Source: Zetaproteobacteria bacterium (GTDB taxonomy: Bacteria; Pseudomonadota; Zetaproteobacteria; Mariprofundales; Mariprofundaceae). Taken from it: a stretch of 13,048 nucleotides of DNA. The stretch covers positions 1 through 13,048 of the forward strand of contig JAJRTX010000040.1 of NCBI GenBank assembly GCA_021545665.1, written 5' to 3'. A program made the translations under genes and the position numbers. Positions 1 through 6,644 of the stretch are shown in pieces. The first letter of the stretch is position 1, and the number at the start of each line of letters is the position of its first letter. The notes beneath the pieces were generated by a model, which was not told where the DNA came from, made no database searches, and saw nothing but the letters and a program-made list of their open reading frames with translations.

Positions 1-17
1 ATCGCGTCGGCTCTCAA

Positions 18-136
18 GTGACTGACCGGGCTAGTAGCGACTGCCCACTTTCTGCGAAAGATGGTCACGTCTCTCTGGCCCCTACCGAGGGCTTGTGCTA
101 CCCCGCTCGCTATTCGCATAGCTCTCCATGTAGCAC
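18..136 (+). ncRNA. Candidate structured RNA or structured DNA element, unidentified
   Basis: No protein gene is convincing here. Pairing by hand gives a compact fold. A closing helix (18-24 with 62-68: five Watson-Crick and two G-U pairs) encloses two hairpins, 28-46 (seven pairs around one bulged T, loop AGCG) and 48-60 (CTTTC/GAAAG, loop TGC). The linkers are only 3, 1 and 1 nt, so this is a three-way junction. A hairpin at 77-93 follows, then a long interrupted hairpin with outer stem GTGCTAC (95-101) / GTAGCAC (130-136) and inner stem 109-113/118-122. The helix-extending G-U pairs mostly fit the plus strand as RNA, which weakly favours that orientation. It does not match any RNA family I can recall, including RNase P, tmRNA and 6S. 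It may extend left of the window. Chance pairing cannot be excluded without comparison to homologues. Confidence 0.3.
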
Positions 137-333
137 GGCGACATGCAACTCAGTGTTCTACTCAACTAGCGACCGTCGAAATAAAACCTTTACAAAAAAA
201 AATAGGATTAATTTTCCTTAATAAATATGAGGATACTTCGTTTTTCAGACTGATCGAACGCCGCATAAAGATGTATTTAAATGACAACTTTAAGGAATGA
301 AGGTATTGATTATTAATTTCAGGGCATTACAAA
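137..333. other. Intergenic region with sharp GC drop; no gene seen
   Basis: The first 180 bases are about 57% GC. Bases 181-300 are about 27% GC, and the step falls near 180. The only short open frames run across this boundary and have no recognisable protein features, so I do not call them. On the minus strand, about 130 nt downstream of the mtnC stop, a weak 4-bp hairpin (204-218) is followed by a run of nine T (194-202). This could be a poor intrinsic terminator for the mtnC transcript. I see no tRNA, insertion-sequence end or clear promoter. Confidence 0.4.
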
Positions 334-1026
334 CTATTCAGATGTGATGCCTGAAACATTTATCGCTGTAAAACGGGACAATGAGGGGTGATGGTTTGAG
401 CGAGTAGTGCTTGTATCTCTAATCAATTGCAGAGTTTGCATGCCAGCCTCGCTGGCAGCGTCCAGTTCTTGTTCAATATCAGACAAAAACAGAATTTCAG
501 CGGCTGGTAATGCAATCGATTCAATAATTCTGATATAAGCCTCTGCTTCACGTTTTGAGCCAATGCGGGTATCAAAATACCCACTAAACAGTGGCGTCAG
601 GTCACCAAAATCACTATAAGCAAAGATCAGCTGCTGCGCCTTGACTGAGCCAGAGGAAAAAACATAGAGCTTGATACCCTGCTCATGCCAGTCACATAAT
701 TTATCGGCGGCATCTTTATAAACATGGCCGGTGAAATCACCCGACATGTAACCCGCCTGCCAAATCATGCCTTGCAGGGCTTTTAGTGGTGTAATCTTCT
801 GGTCTTCATCAATCCACTGAATCAACTGTGTAATTATCTGCGCCATATCCAGGTGTTGGCCAACAACATCACAAACTTGTTCCAGCAGGACTTTTACTTC
901 CGTTTCATCCGCATGTTGACGCACAAAGTCGGCTAAGTGCAACCGGGCATAGGGAAACAGCACCTCCTTCACAAACGACAAAGATGAGGTGGTGCCCTCA
1001 ATGTCTGTAACGATGGCCTTAATCAT
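334..1026 (-). CDS. mtnC: Enolase-phosphatase E1 (2,3-diketo-5-methylthio-1-phosphopentane phosphatase), MtnC
   Basis: Bifunctional cytosolic HAD-family enzyme of the methionine salvage pathway. It enolises 2,3-diketo-5-methylthiopentyl-1-phosphate and then removes the phosphate, giving the acireductone used by MtnD. The 230-residue length is normal. HAD motif I is DIEGTT with Asp8 and Glu10. Motif II is the Ser-Ser-Gly stretch at about 124-126, the conserved Lys is Lys158 in GSKRE, and the acidic motif is LSDIEQELDAA with Asp183. The ATG start overlaps the mtnD stop by one base (TGATG), so the two are translationally coupled. The gene ends in TAG, with no strong terminator behind it. Identification is confident from motifs, length and the adjacent mtnD. 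Confidence 0.95.
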   Translation of the reverse strand: MIKAIVTDIEGTTSSLSFVKEVLFPYARLHLADFVRQHADETEVKVLLEQVCDVVGQHLDMAQIITQLIQWIDEDQKITPLKALQGMIWQAGYMSGDFTGHVYKDAADKLCDWHEQGIKLYVFSSGSVKAQQLIFAYSDFGDLTPLFSGYFDTRIGSKREAEAYIRIIESIALPAAEILFLSDIEQELDAASEAGMQTLQLIRDTSTTRSNHHPSLSRFTAINVSGITSE

Positions 1027-1571
1027 CAGAACTGTGCGAAGCCGGGAAAATTGGCGGCAATCTCGTCACCGCTGTACTGGGCCACCCAACCATCAGGGCT
1101 GGTGAACAGGCGGATACATTTAAATGAAGGTGCTTCGCCCATGTCAAACCAGTGTTTAGTATGGGCAGGCACACTGATCAAATCGCCTTGTTCACACATC
1201 ACTCCATAGACTTTGTCTGCATGCTGAATGTAGAACAGCCCTTTGCCAGCCACAAAAAAGCGCACTTCGAATTCAGTGTGGATATGTTCACGGAGAAATT
1301 TCTGTCGCAGTGCTGCCCGGTCAGGATGACCAGGACTCAGCGCAATCACATCCACAGCCTGAAAGCCATATTCGGTTATCAATTGATCAACAGGCTGGCG
1401 GTAGGCCGATATTACCTCTGTCTGCGTTGCCGAATCTGACAATGACTGTGATGCCTGCCAGACCTCAAACCGGATACCCGCGTGGGCTAACTCGGCAGTG
1501 ATATCTTCATGCGCATCAATTGAGCTGAGTAATTGTCCATCATCGGCAGAAAAAATCTTTAACAGGCTCAT
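1026..1571 (-). CDS. mtnD: Acireductone dioxygenase MtnD
   Basis: Cupin-fold metalloenzyme of methionine salvage. It oxidises 1,2-dihydroxy-3-keto-5-methylthiopentene. The Fe form yields 2-keto-4-methylthiobutyrate plus formate (productive); the Ni form also releases CO (off-pathway). The protein has 181 residues, the usual bacterial length. The metal ligands are visible as His96, His98 and Glu102 in HIHTEFEVRF and His140 in PAHTKHW, at the same numbers as in the well-studied Klebsiella enzyme. The ATG has a GGGAG motif close upstream. It lies 33 nt after the prolyl isomerase gene and overlaps mtnC by one base, so all three are probably on one transcript. The sequence cannot tell which metal is used. 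Confidence 0.96.
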   Translation of the reverse strand: MSLLKIFSADDGQLLSSIDAHEDITAELAHAGIRFEVWQASQSLSDSATQTEVISAYRQPVDQLITEYGFQAVDVIALSPGHPDRAALRQKFLREHIHTEFEVRFFVAGKGLFYIQHADKVYGVMCEQGDLISVPAHTKHWFDMGEAPSFKCIRLFTSPDGWVAQYSGDEIAANFPGFAQF

Positions 1572-1604
1572 CTTGCTCCCCCGGAATGGCTAAACGACAA
1601 CGGA

Positions 1605-2279
1605 TTAATTCTTGATTTTAAGCAGTTCCACATCAAAAATAAGCGTTGAATTTGGGCCAATATCGCTACCCGTGCCACGACTGCCATAGGCCAGTTCAGA
1701 TGGAATAAAAAGCTGCCACTTGGCCCCTTCCTGCATTAACTGCAGCGCTTCAGTCCAGCCCTTGATTACGCCATTAACCGGAAATGAAGCCGGTTGACCG
1801 CGACGATACGAGCTATCGAATTCAGTGCCGTCAATCAATGTGCCACGGTAGTGAACCTCTACCGTCGACGTTGCCTTGGGCTTTGCACCTTTACCAGCCG
1901 TGATGACCTTATATTGCAGACCGCTGGCAGTCACTTTAACACCAGGTTTTTTCTTATTTTCAGCCAGAAACTGCTCACCCTCAAGGCGATTGCTATCACC
2001 AGCCTTGGCCGCATCGGCTTCACGTTGCTGTTTAATTCGCTGAAAGGTTGCCTGCAGCTCGGCCTGTGTCAGGCGAGGCTTGGCACCCGCGGCAATGTCC
2101 TTAATGGCGGCAACAAATGCAGCTTCATCCAGTTCAATACCATCGTTCTTTATCTGCTGACCAACCTGCAAGCCAACGAAATAGCTCAAACGTTTTTTGT
2201 CAGTATCCAGCTCCAGCGCCAATGCTTGAGTGCCCCAAAACCCGGCAAATACCGCGGCTAACACTAATTGTTTTTTCAT
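1605..2279 (-). CDS. Periplasmic FKBP-type peptidyl-prolyl cis-trans isomerase (FkpA/Mip-like)
   Basis: Predicted secreted prolyl isomerase and chaperone of 224 residues. Residues 1-21 form a Sec signal peptide: Lys-Lys, a hydrophobic core, and cleavage expected after Ala-Leu-Ala. Residues about 24-118 are a helical, Lys/Gln-rich segment typical of the dimerisation domain of FkpA, FklB and Mip. Residues about 119-222 are the FKBP domain, with VHYRGTL, GTEFDSS, the VIKGW loop, PSELAYG and a C-terminal LIFDVELL strand. Tyr144, Phe154, Asp155, Trp175 and Tyr198 are at the expected pocket positions. The ATG has AAGGAG (2289-2294) nine bases upstream. The gene heads a minus-strand group with mtnD and mtnC and is divergent from the transporter operon. 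The exact orthologue (FkpA, FklB or Mip) is not decided, so no symbol is given. Confidence 0.92.
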   Translation of the reverse strand: MKKQLVLAAVFAGFWGTQALALELDTDKKRLSYFVGLQVGQQIKNDGIELDEAAFVAAIKDIAAGAKPRLTQAELQATFQRIKQQREADAAKAGDSNRLEGEQFLAENKKKPGVKVTASGLQYKVITAGKGAKPKATSTVEVHYRGTLIDGTEFDSSYRRGQPASFPVNGVIKGWTEALQLMQEGAKWQLFIPSELAYGSRGTGSDIGPNSTLIFDVELLKIKN

Positions 2280-2288
2280 CTAAAAAAT

Positions 2289-2294
2289 CTCCTT
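2289..2294 (-). promoter_or_regulatory. Shine-Dalgarno site of the FKBP gene
   Basis: AAGGAG on the minus strand, nine bases before the ATG at 2279. It fixes the start used for the prolyl isomerase and gives a complete signal peptide. Confidence 0.8.
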
Positions 2295-2362
2295 TTAATT
2301 TTGCCATGCATATTGCCACAAAATAATATATAAACCCAAGGCAAATGAAATCCACAGATTGA

Positions 2363-2390
2363 TTGCTATCAAGGCAATACTTTTTATACA
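2363..2390 (+). promoter_or_regulatory. Possible sigma-70 promoter for the TRAP transporter operon
   Basis: TTGCTA (2363-2368) and TATACA (2385-2390) are 16 bases apart, each matching four of six consensus positions, and lie 45-73 bases before the first gene. An inverted repeat, ATTGC (2362-2366) / GCAAT (2374-2378), overlaps the -35 box and spacer and could be an operator. The region between the divergent genes is AT-rich, so chance matches are likely. Confidence 0.3.
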
Positions 2391-2435
2391 ATCAAGCCCT
2401 ACACGTCTATTTAAATAATACAAATACCCCAAAGC

Positions 2436-3281
2436 ATGTCCTATAAAATAATCCCTATTTTTCTACTGCTCAGTCTGGGGGGGTGCGCCTCAATGATTAC
2501 TGAGCGTTTCGCTAATAACCTCGGCAATGCCATATTGAGCCAGACTGACCCGGAAGTTGCGGCAGCAAGCATTCCCACCTTCATGGTAATGATGGATAGC
2601 CTGGTACTTGATTCACCTAAAAATACCGTTATTCTCAGTGCCAGCGCTAACCTGAACAGTGCCTATGCCTCTTTATTCGCCTCAAGCGATGCACAGGCGA
2701 AACAGCTGACAGAAAAATCGCTGCGGCAAGCCCGCACGGCAATATGCACCAAAGTTGCTGAGATCTGTTCACAAAATAATCTCAATCTGGATCAATTCAA
2801 AAAAATCCTGGCCAGCGTTGATAAATCCAAGATTGACCTGCTCTACTCGTTTGGCACGGCATGGGCCGGCTGGATTCAGAGCCACCGGGATGACTGGAAT
2901 GGTTTAGCCCAAGTGCCAAAAGTTGAAGCTGTTATGAGCCGAGTGGTTGAGCTTGATGAACAATTTGAGTGGGGCCGTGGCCATCTATACTTGGGGGTCA
3001 TCAACAGTCAGTTGCCACCAGCACTGGGCGGTAAACCAGAAATAGGCCGAATGCATTTTGAAAGGGCTATAGAAATATCAGCAGGCCAGGATTTAGTTGC
3101 AAAGGTAGAGTTTGCCCGAAACTATGCCAGATTGATGTTTGATCAGGAGCTGCATGACCTGCTTCTTAAAGATGTTATTGATGCCAAAACCACCGTTGTC
3201 ACGCTCAATCTAAGTAATGCAGTTGCCAAGCAACAAGCAAAACAACTGCTGGGCACATCGAAAGAATATTTTGAGGAATAA
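2436..3281 (+). CDS. TRAP transporter TatT-family lipoprotein (TPR-like T component)
   Basis: Predicted lipoprotein of 281 residues. The signal peptide ends in lipobox Leu14-Gly15-Gly16-Cys17, with Ala at +2, which in gammaproteobacteria favours sorting to the outer membrane. The rest is almost all helical and lacks membrane segments. The C-terminal half has the family-typical run WGRGHLYLG...LPPALGG (about 179-199), followed by helical TPR-like repeats around HFERAIEIS and VEFARNYA. The family is named for TatT (Tp0956) of Treponema pallidum, which forms a trimer with the TRAP binding protein next to it. Its exact role, perhaps helping ligand reach the binding protein, is not settled. It is first in a four-gene operon; its stop is six bases before the binding-protein start. 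The Shine-Dalgarno sequence at 2436 is weak, but this start gives an intact lipoprotein signal. Confidence 0.88.
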   Translation: MSYKIIPIFLLLSLGGCASMITERFANNLGNAILSQTDPEVAAASIPTFMVMMDSLVLDSPKNTVILSASANLNSAYASLFASSDAQAKQLTEKSLRQARTAICTKVAEICSQNNLNLDQFKKILASVDKSKIDLLYSFGTAWAGWIQSHRDDWNGLAQVPKVEAVMSRVVELDEQFEWGRGHLYLGVINSQLPPALGGKPEIGRMHFERAIEISAGQDLVAKVEFARNYARLMFDQELHDLLLKDVIDAKTTVVTLNLSNAVAKQQAKQLLGTSKEYFEE

Positions 3282-3287
3282 AAAAAC

Positions 3288-4286
3288 ATGTTGAAATACT
3301 TTGTCAGCCTTGTGTATTTATTTGCGCTGATGGCTGCCCCGGCTCATGCCACTACATTTAAAATTGCCACCATTGCTCCCAATGGCACTAGCTGGATGAA
3401 CGAACTAAAAGAGGGTGCCAGGGAAATCAAACAGCGCACCAAAGGACGGGTTAAGTTCCGTTTTTATCCTGGTGGCGTGATGGGCAATGATAAAAGCGTT
3501 TTAAGAAAAATACGCATTGGCCAACTTCATGGTGGTGCCATCACTGGTGGCGGACTGCAAAGAATAGATCCAAGTTCTCAGGTTTATAGCTTGCCACTGG
3601 CGTTTCGCTCTTACGATGAAGTTGACTACGTCCGCAAAAAAATGGACTCACTCATTATCCAAGGAATATATGACAATGGTTATGTCAGTTTTGGCCTGGG
3701 TGAAGGTGGCTTTGCCTACCTGATGTCCGGGCTGCCGCTTGATAATATCAGTAACATTAAAAAACAGAAGGTCTGGGCACCTGATGACGATCCAATTGGC
3801 CGTGCTGCGTTTAAGGCTATTGGCGTCAGTCCCATCCCGTTACCACTTACTGACGTATTAACAGGTCTGCAAACAGGCCTTATAGACACGGTTGCCGCTT
3901 CGCCAATGGGCGCCATTGCCTTGCAGTGGCATTCAAAGGTTAAATACCTGAATCAAACGCCACTTGTTTATCTATATGGCACCATGATTATTCAGCGTAA
4001 GGCGTTTGAAAAAATAAAGTCTGCTGACCAGGCCATAGTCAATGAAGTCATGGCCAAAGTATTTAACAATCTAAATACCATCAACAGGGCTGACAACAAA
4101 AAGGCTTATAGCGCACTACAGCAACAAGGGATTTCATTTGTCACCACCAGCGCACAGGCCGAGGCGCAATGGATCAACGCTGTTAAAGACGCTACACAAA
4201 GCCTTGTTAAAAAAGGGGTCATCAATAGCGATATTACTCAATTGCTTTATAAGCACATTGGTGATTTCCGCAATAACAGCCATTAA
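3288..4286 (+). CDS. dctP: TRAP transporter solute-binding protein, DctP family
   Basis: Periplasmic ligand-binding subunit of 332 residues, a normal length. Residues 1-21 are a signal peptide with cleavage expected after Ala-His-Ala. Mature features typical of DctP proteins are LKEGAREIKQRTKGRVKFRFYP's equivalent at about 40-61 (basic helix then strand), the Gly-rich GQLHGGAITGGG (78-89), and LTGLQTGLIDTV (191-202). At the place of the conserved carboxylate-binding arginine (the KIRV-like strand) this protein reads KQKVWAPDDDP, with Trp163 at the Arg position. Proteins of TatT-associated systems differ from classical C4-dicarboxylate binders here, so the ligand is probably not an ordinary carboxylate. 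Translation is helped by GAGG (3273-3276) at the end of the upstream gene. The symbol is the family name, not proof of C4-dicarboxylate uptake. Confidence 0.92.
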   Translation: MLKYFVSLVYLFALMAAPAHATTFKIATIAPNGTSWMNELKEGAREIKQRTKGRVKFRFYPGGVMGNDKSVLRKIRIGQLHGGAITGGGLQRIDPSSQVYSLPLAFRSYDEVDYVRKKMDSLIIQGIYDNGYVSFGLGEGGFAYLMSGLPLDNISNIKKQKVWAPDDDPIGRAAFKAIGVSPIPLPLTDVLTGLQTGLIDTVAASPMGAIALQWHSKVKYLNQTPLVYLYGTMIIQRKAFEKIKSADQAIVNEVMAKVFNNLNTINRADNKKAYSALQQQGISFVTTSAQAEAQWINAVKDATQSLVKKGVINSDITQLLYKHIGDFRNNSH

Positions 4287-4297
4287 GCCGATAATTC

Positions 4298-4801
4298 ATG
4301 CATAAAAAAATTAATAGATTTATCCATTTGCTTGAGGATGGTCTGCTTGTTTTTACACTAGGCGCCATGATTCTGTTGGCATTAAGCCAGATCGTCTTGC
4401 GTAATGTCTTTGACAGCGGCATCGAATGGAGCGACCCCCTACTCCGGGTCATGGTCATGTGGCTTGGCCTGCTTGGCGCCATTGCCGCCACAAAACAGAG
4501 TAATCACATCAAAATAGATGTTGTTTCACGCCTGCTTCCCAACAAAGGAAAAGTGATTAGCGCGGTTATTGCCAATTTATTCAGTGCCATTATTTGTGCA
4601 ATTGTCAGTTATTACGCTTTGCAATTTGTGCTGATGGATTATGAAGACGGAATGACGGCCTTCTCAGGCGTTCCTGCCTGGCTGTGTGAAAGCATTATTC
4701 CTATTGGTTTCGGCCTGATGGCTTTGCGCTTTCTAATCAATATTGGCCCAAGCTTTAAATATTGGTCAGATGAACCAGGCAATTTTCAGCCGTCCAAATA
4801 A
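4298..4801 (+). CDS. dctQ: TRAP transporter small permease, DctQ family
   Basis: Small integral inner-membrane subunit of 167 residues with four predicted helices, at about 14-35, 49-65, 87-110 and 130-150. Family features are a polar loop entering helix 2 with EWSDPLLRVMVMWLGLLGA (43-61) and IKIDVV just after it. DctQ joins the large permease DctM in the membrane complex that receives ligand from the binding protein. The start lies 11 bases after the binding-protein stop. Its TAA overlaps the ATG of the large permease by one base (TAATG), which implies coupled translation and a one-to-one complex. Q and M are separate proteins here, not the fused form seen in some systems. Confidence 0.92.
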   Translation: MHKKINRFIHLLEDGLLVFTLGAMILLALSQIVLRNVFDSGIEWSDPLLRVMVMWLGLLGAIAATKQSNHIKIDVVSRLLPNKGKVISAVIANLFSAIICAIVSYYALQFVLMDYEDGMTAFSGVPAWLCESIIPIGFGLMALRFLINIGPSFKYWSDEPGNFQPSK

Positions 4802-6084
4802 TGGAAATATTTCTGACATTATTACTCATCGCCCTGGCGATGATGGGCACACCACTGTTTATCATTATTGTTGCATCGGCTTTACTTGGCTTTTATACAC
4901 AAGAAATTGATCTTTCAGTCGTCGCCATTGAATTTTATCGCCTGGCTGAAATACCAATTTTACTGGCAATTCCATTATTTACCTTCACAGGCTATCTGCT
5001 CAGCGAAAGTGGTGCACCACAGCGGCTGGTACGCCTGACGCAGGCCATACTTGGCTGGATGCCTGGTGGCCTTGCCATTGTTTGTTTATGTGCGTGTGCC
5101 TTATTTACCGCCTTTACCGGCGCCTCAGGTGTTGCCATCGTTGCTCTTGGTGCCTTGTTGTTTCCTGCACTGATGCAAGCGGGCTACCGAGAAAACTTTA
5201 ATCTTGGTTTGATCACCAGCGCCGGAAGTTTAGGCGTTTTATTTGCACCGTCGCTGCCATTGATTTTATACGGTGTAATCTCGCAACAAATGGGCTTAGG
5301 TGAACCCTTCAGCATTGATGAACTATTTCTCGCTGGCGTATTGCCGGGGATTTTGATGATTGTAATCATGTCCGGCTGGAGTATCTGGCATGGCAAATCA
5401 CTACCCAAAATCCCCTATTCAACTAAGGCACTGATTGATGCCATTAGAGAATCAAAATGGGAATTACCTCTACCCTTTATCGTCCTTGGCGGTATCTATA
5501 GTGGCTATTTTGCTGTATCAGAAGCGGCGGCAGTAACCGTTATCTACGTCTTGATTGTTGAGGTATTAATCAACCGCGATATCAAACTAAAACAACTCCC
5601 CAGCATTATGCATGAATCGATGATCCTGATCGGTGCCATTCTTGTCATTCTTGGCGTATCAATGGCATCAACCAATTATATGATTGACGCTGAAATCCCG
5701 ACGCACATATTTGATACCATTCAGGAGCATGTCAGTGACCCACTCACATTTCTGTTATTGCTAAACATCTTTTTATTGCTGCTGGGCACTATGCTGGATA
5801 TTTTTTCGGCCATCGTCATTATGGTACCAATCATCCTGCCAATCGCACTTGAATACGGCATTCATCCTATTCATTTAGGCATAATATTTCTCGCCAATAT
5901 GCAGATAGGTTATTTCACTCCACCGGTCGGCATGAACCTGTTCATTGCCAGCCACAGGTTTGGCAAACCTGTCATGCAGCTTTATAAGGCCACACTGCCG
6001 TTCTTTGTTTTGCTCTTGATTGCTGTTTTGATTATTACTTATTGGCCGGCACTTTCGTTGACGCTGCCTAGGTATTTTAAATAA
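4801..6084 (+). CDS. dctM: TRAP transporter large permease, DctM family
   Basis: Inner-membrane transport subunit of 427 residues, the normal length, with about a dozen hydrophobic helices. TRAP systems of this type are driven by an ion gradient, usually sodium, rather than ATP. Family motifs in order are IPLFTFTGYLLSESG (57-71), RLVRLTQAILGWMPGG (75-90), the ASG and Ala/Gly-rich stretch near 108-118, FPALMQAGY (121-129), SLGVLFAPSLPLILYG (143-158), and near the C terminus TPPVGMNLF (373-381). In many DctM proteins the FAPS segment reads PPS; here Ala149 replaces one Pro. It is the last gene of the operon and ends 27 bases from the 3' end of the opposing tRNA gene, with no hairpin terminator between them. 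Confidence 0.95.
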   Translation: MEIFLTLLLIALAMMGTPLFIIIVASALLGFYTQEIDLSVVAIEFYRLAEIPILLAIPLFTFTGYLLSESGAPQRLVRLTQAILGWMPGGLAIVCLCACALFTAFTGASGVAIVALGALLFPALMQAGYRENFNLGLITSAGSLGVLFAPSLPLILYGVISQQMGLGEPFSIDELFLAGVLPGILMIVIMSGWSIWHGKSLPKIPYSTKALIDAIRESKWELPLPFIVLGGIYSGYFAVSEAAAVTVIYVLIVEVLINRDIKLKQLPSIMHESMILIGAILVILGVSMASTNYMIDAEIPTHIFDTIQEHVSDPLTFLLLLNIFLLLLGTMLDIFSAIVIMVPIILPIALEYGIHPIHLGIIFLANMQIGYFTPPVGMNLFIASHRFGKPVMQLYKATLPFFVLLLIAVLIITYWPALSLTLPRYFK

Positions 6085-6111
6085 GTCATTATTGCGAGAG
6101 ACATTCAAAAT

Positions 6112-6188
6112 TGGTCGGGCAGAGAGGATTCGAACCTCCGACCCCCACAACCCCATTGTGGTGCGCTACCAGACTGCGCTACTGCCCG
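6112..6188 (-). tRNA. tRNA-Pro(GGG), CCA encoded
   Basis: The minus strand folds as a full cloverleaf of 77 nt including CCA. The acceptor stem is CGGGCAG (6182-6188) with CTGCCCG (6116-6122), with discriminator A and encoded CCA (6112-6114). The D stem is GCGC/GCGC. The anticodon arm is CCACA-ATGGGGT-TGTGG, so the anticodon is GGG with G37. The T arm has loop TTCGAAT and a stem of four Watson-Crick pairs and one G-U. It reads CCC and CCU codons. It follows the ihfA/MerR genes on the same strand. Confidence 0.97.
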
Positions 6189-6244
6189 AATTGAATATCT
6201 TCGTAGATTGATCGTCTCAGTGAGACGTTTGGAGAATCTGACAA

Positions 6245-6257
6245 GGCGCGTATTCTA
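6245..6257 (-). promoter_or_regulatory. Probable -10 box and GC-rich discriminator for tRNA-Pro
   Basis: On the minus strand, TAGAAT (6252-6257, five of six matches to TATAAT) is followed by ACGCGCC. A GC-rich discriminator of this kind is typical of growth-rate and stringent control at stable-RNA promoters. The -35 at the expected place (6275-6280, TGGTGT) is poor. The implied leader to the tRNA is about 50-60 nt. The MerR gene ends about 30 bases upstream. Confidence 0.45.
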
Positions 6258-6287
6258 CCTAACTGAAACACGCGACACCAGAAAAAT

Positions 6288-6644
6288 TTAAGCTTTTAAT
6301 ACAACCAGAACATCTTCAAGGTCACGTCGCATTTGCTGGATCAAATCAATGCTGTGACTGACATCAGACTTGGCCTCTGTGCCCGACATCTTTTGTCTGG
6401 CCCCACCAATAGTGAACCCTTGTTCATAGAGCAGGCTGCGGATCTGACGGATCATGATGACATCATGACGCTGATAGTAACGACGATTACCACGTCGCTT
6501 AAGTGGTTTGAGTTGAGGGAATTCCTGCTCCCAATAGCGCAACACATGCGGTTTCACACCGCACAGCTCACTTACCTCACCAATGGTGAAATAACGTTTG
6601 GCCGGAATCTCCGGCAGCTCACTATTGTTCGAGGCTTCCAGCAT
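6288..6644 (-). CDS. MerR-family transcriptional regulator (small, ihfA-linked type)
   Basis: Predicted DNA-binding protein of 118 residues. The N-terminal winged helix-turn-helix of the MerR family is at about 17-86: [14 protein letters not shown], then [15 protein letters not shown], the wing [13 protein letters not shown], and [16 protein letters not shown]. The C-terminal part (about 95-118) is a short helix, probably for dimerisation. There is no metal-binding Cys cluster or separate effector domain. I chose the ATG at 6642-6644: AGAG lies nine bases upstream, and related proteins begin with Met-Leu-Glu. A TTG three codons earlier (6651-6653) is open but has no spaced ribosome site. The gene overlaps the end of ihfA by 23 bases and sits just before tRNA-Pro, as in pseudomonads. 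Its regulon is not known to me. Confidence 0.9.
   Translation of the reverse strand: MLEASNNSELPEIPAKRYFTIGEVSELCGVKPHVLRYWEQEFPQLKPLKRRGNRRYYQRHDVIMIRQIRSLLYEQGFTIGGARQKMSGTEAKSDVSHSIDLIQQMRRDLEDVLVVLKA

Noticed and set aside
18..300. Two short plus-strand open frames (67 and 79 codons) at the left end
   Set aside because: They overlap in different frames, cross the GC step, lack ribosome sites and show no recognisable protein composition; the structured block explains the region better.
6112..6188. tRNA-Pro as an integration site for the neighbouring genes
   Set aside because: I looked for a second copy of the tRNA 3' end in the window and found none, and there is no integrase; the transporter genes show no clear composition shift from the rest.
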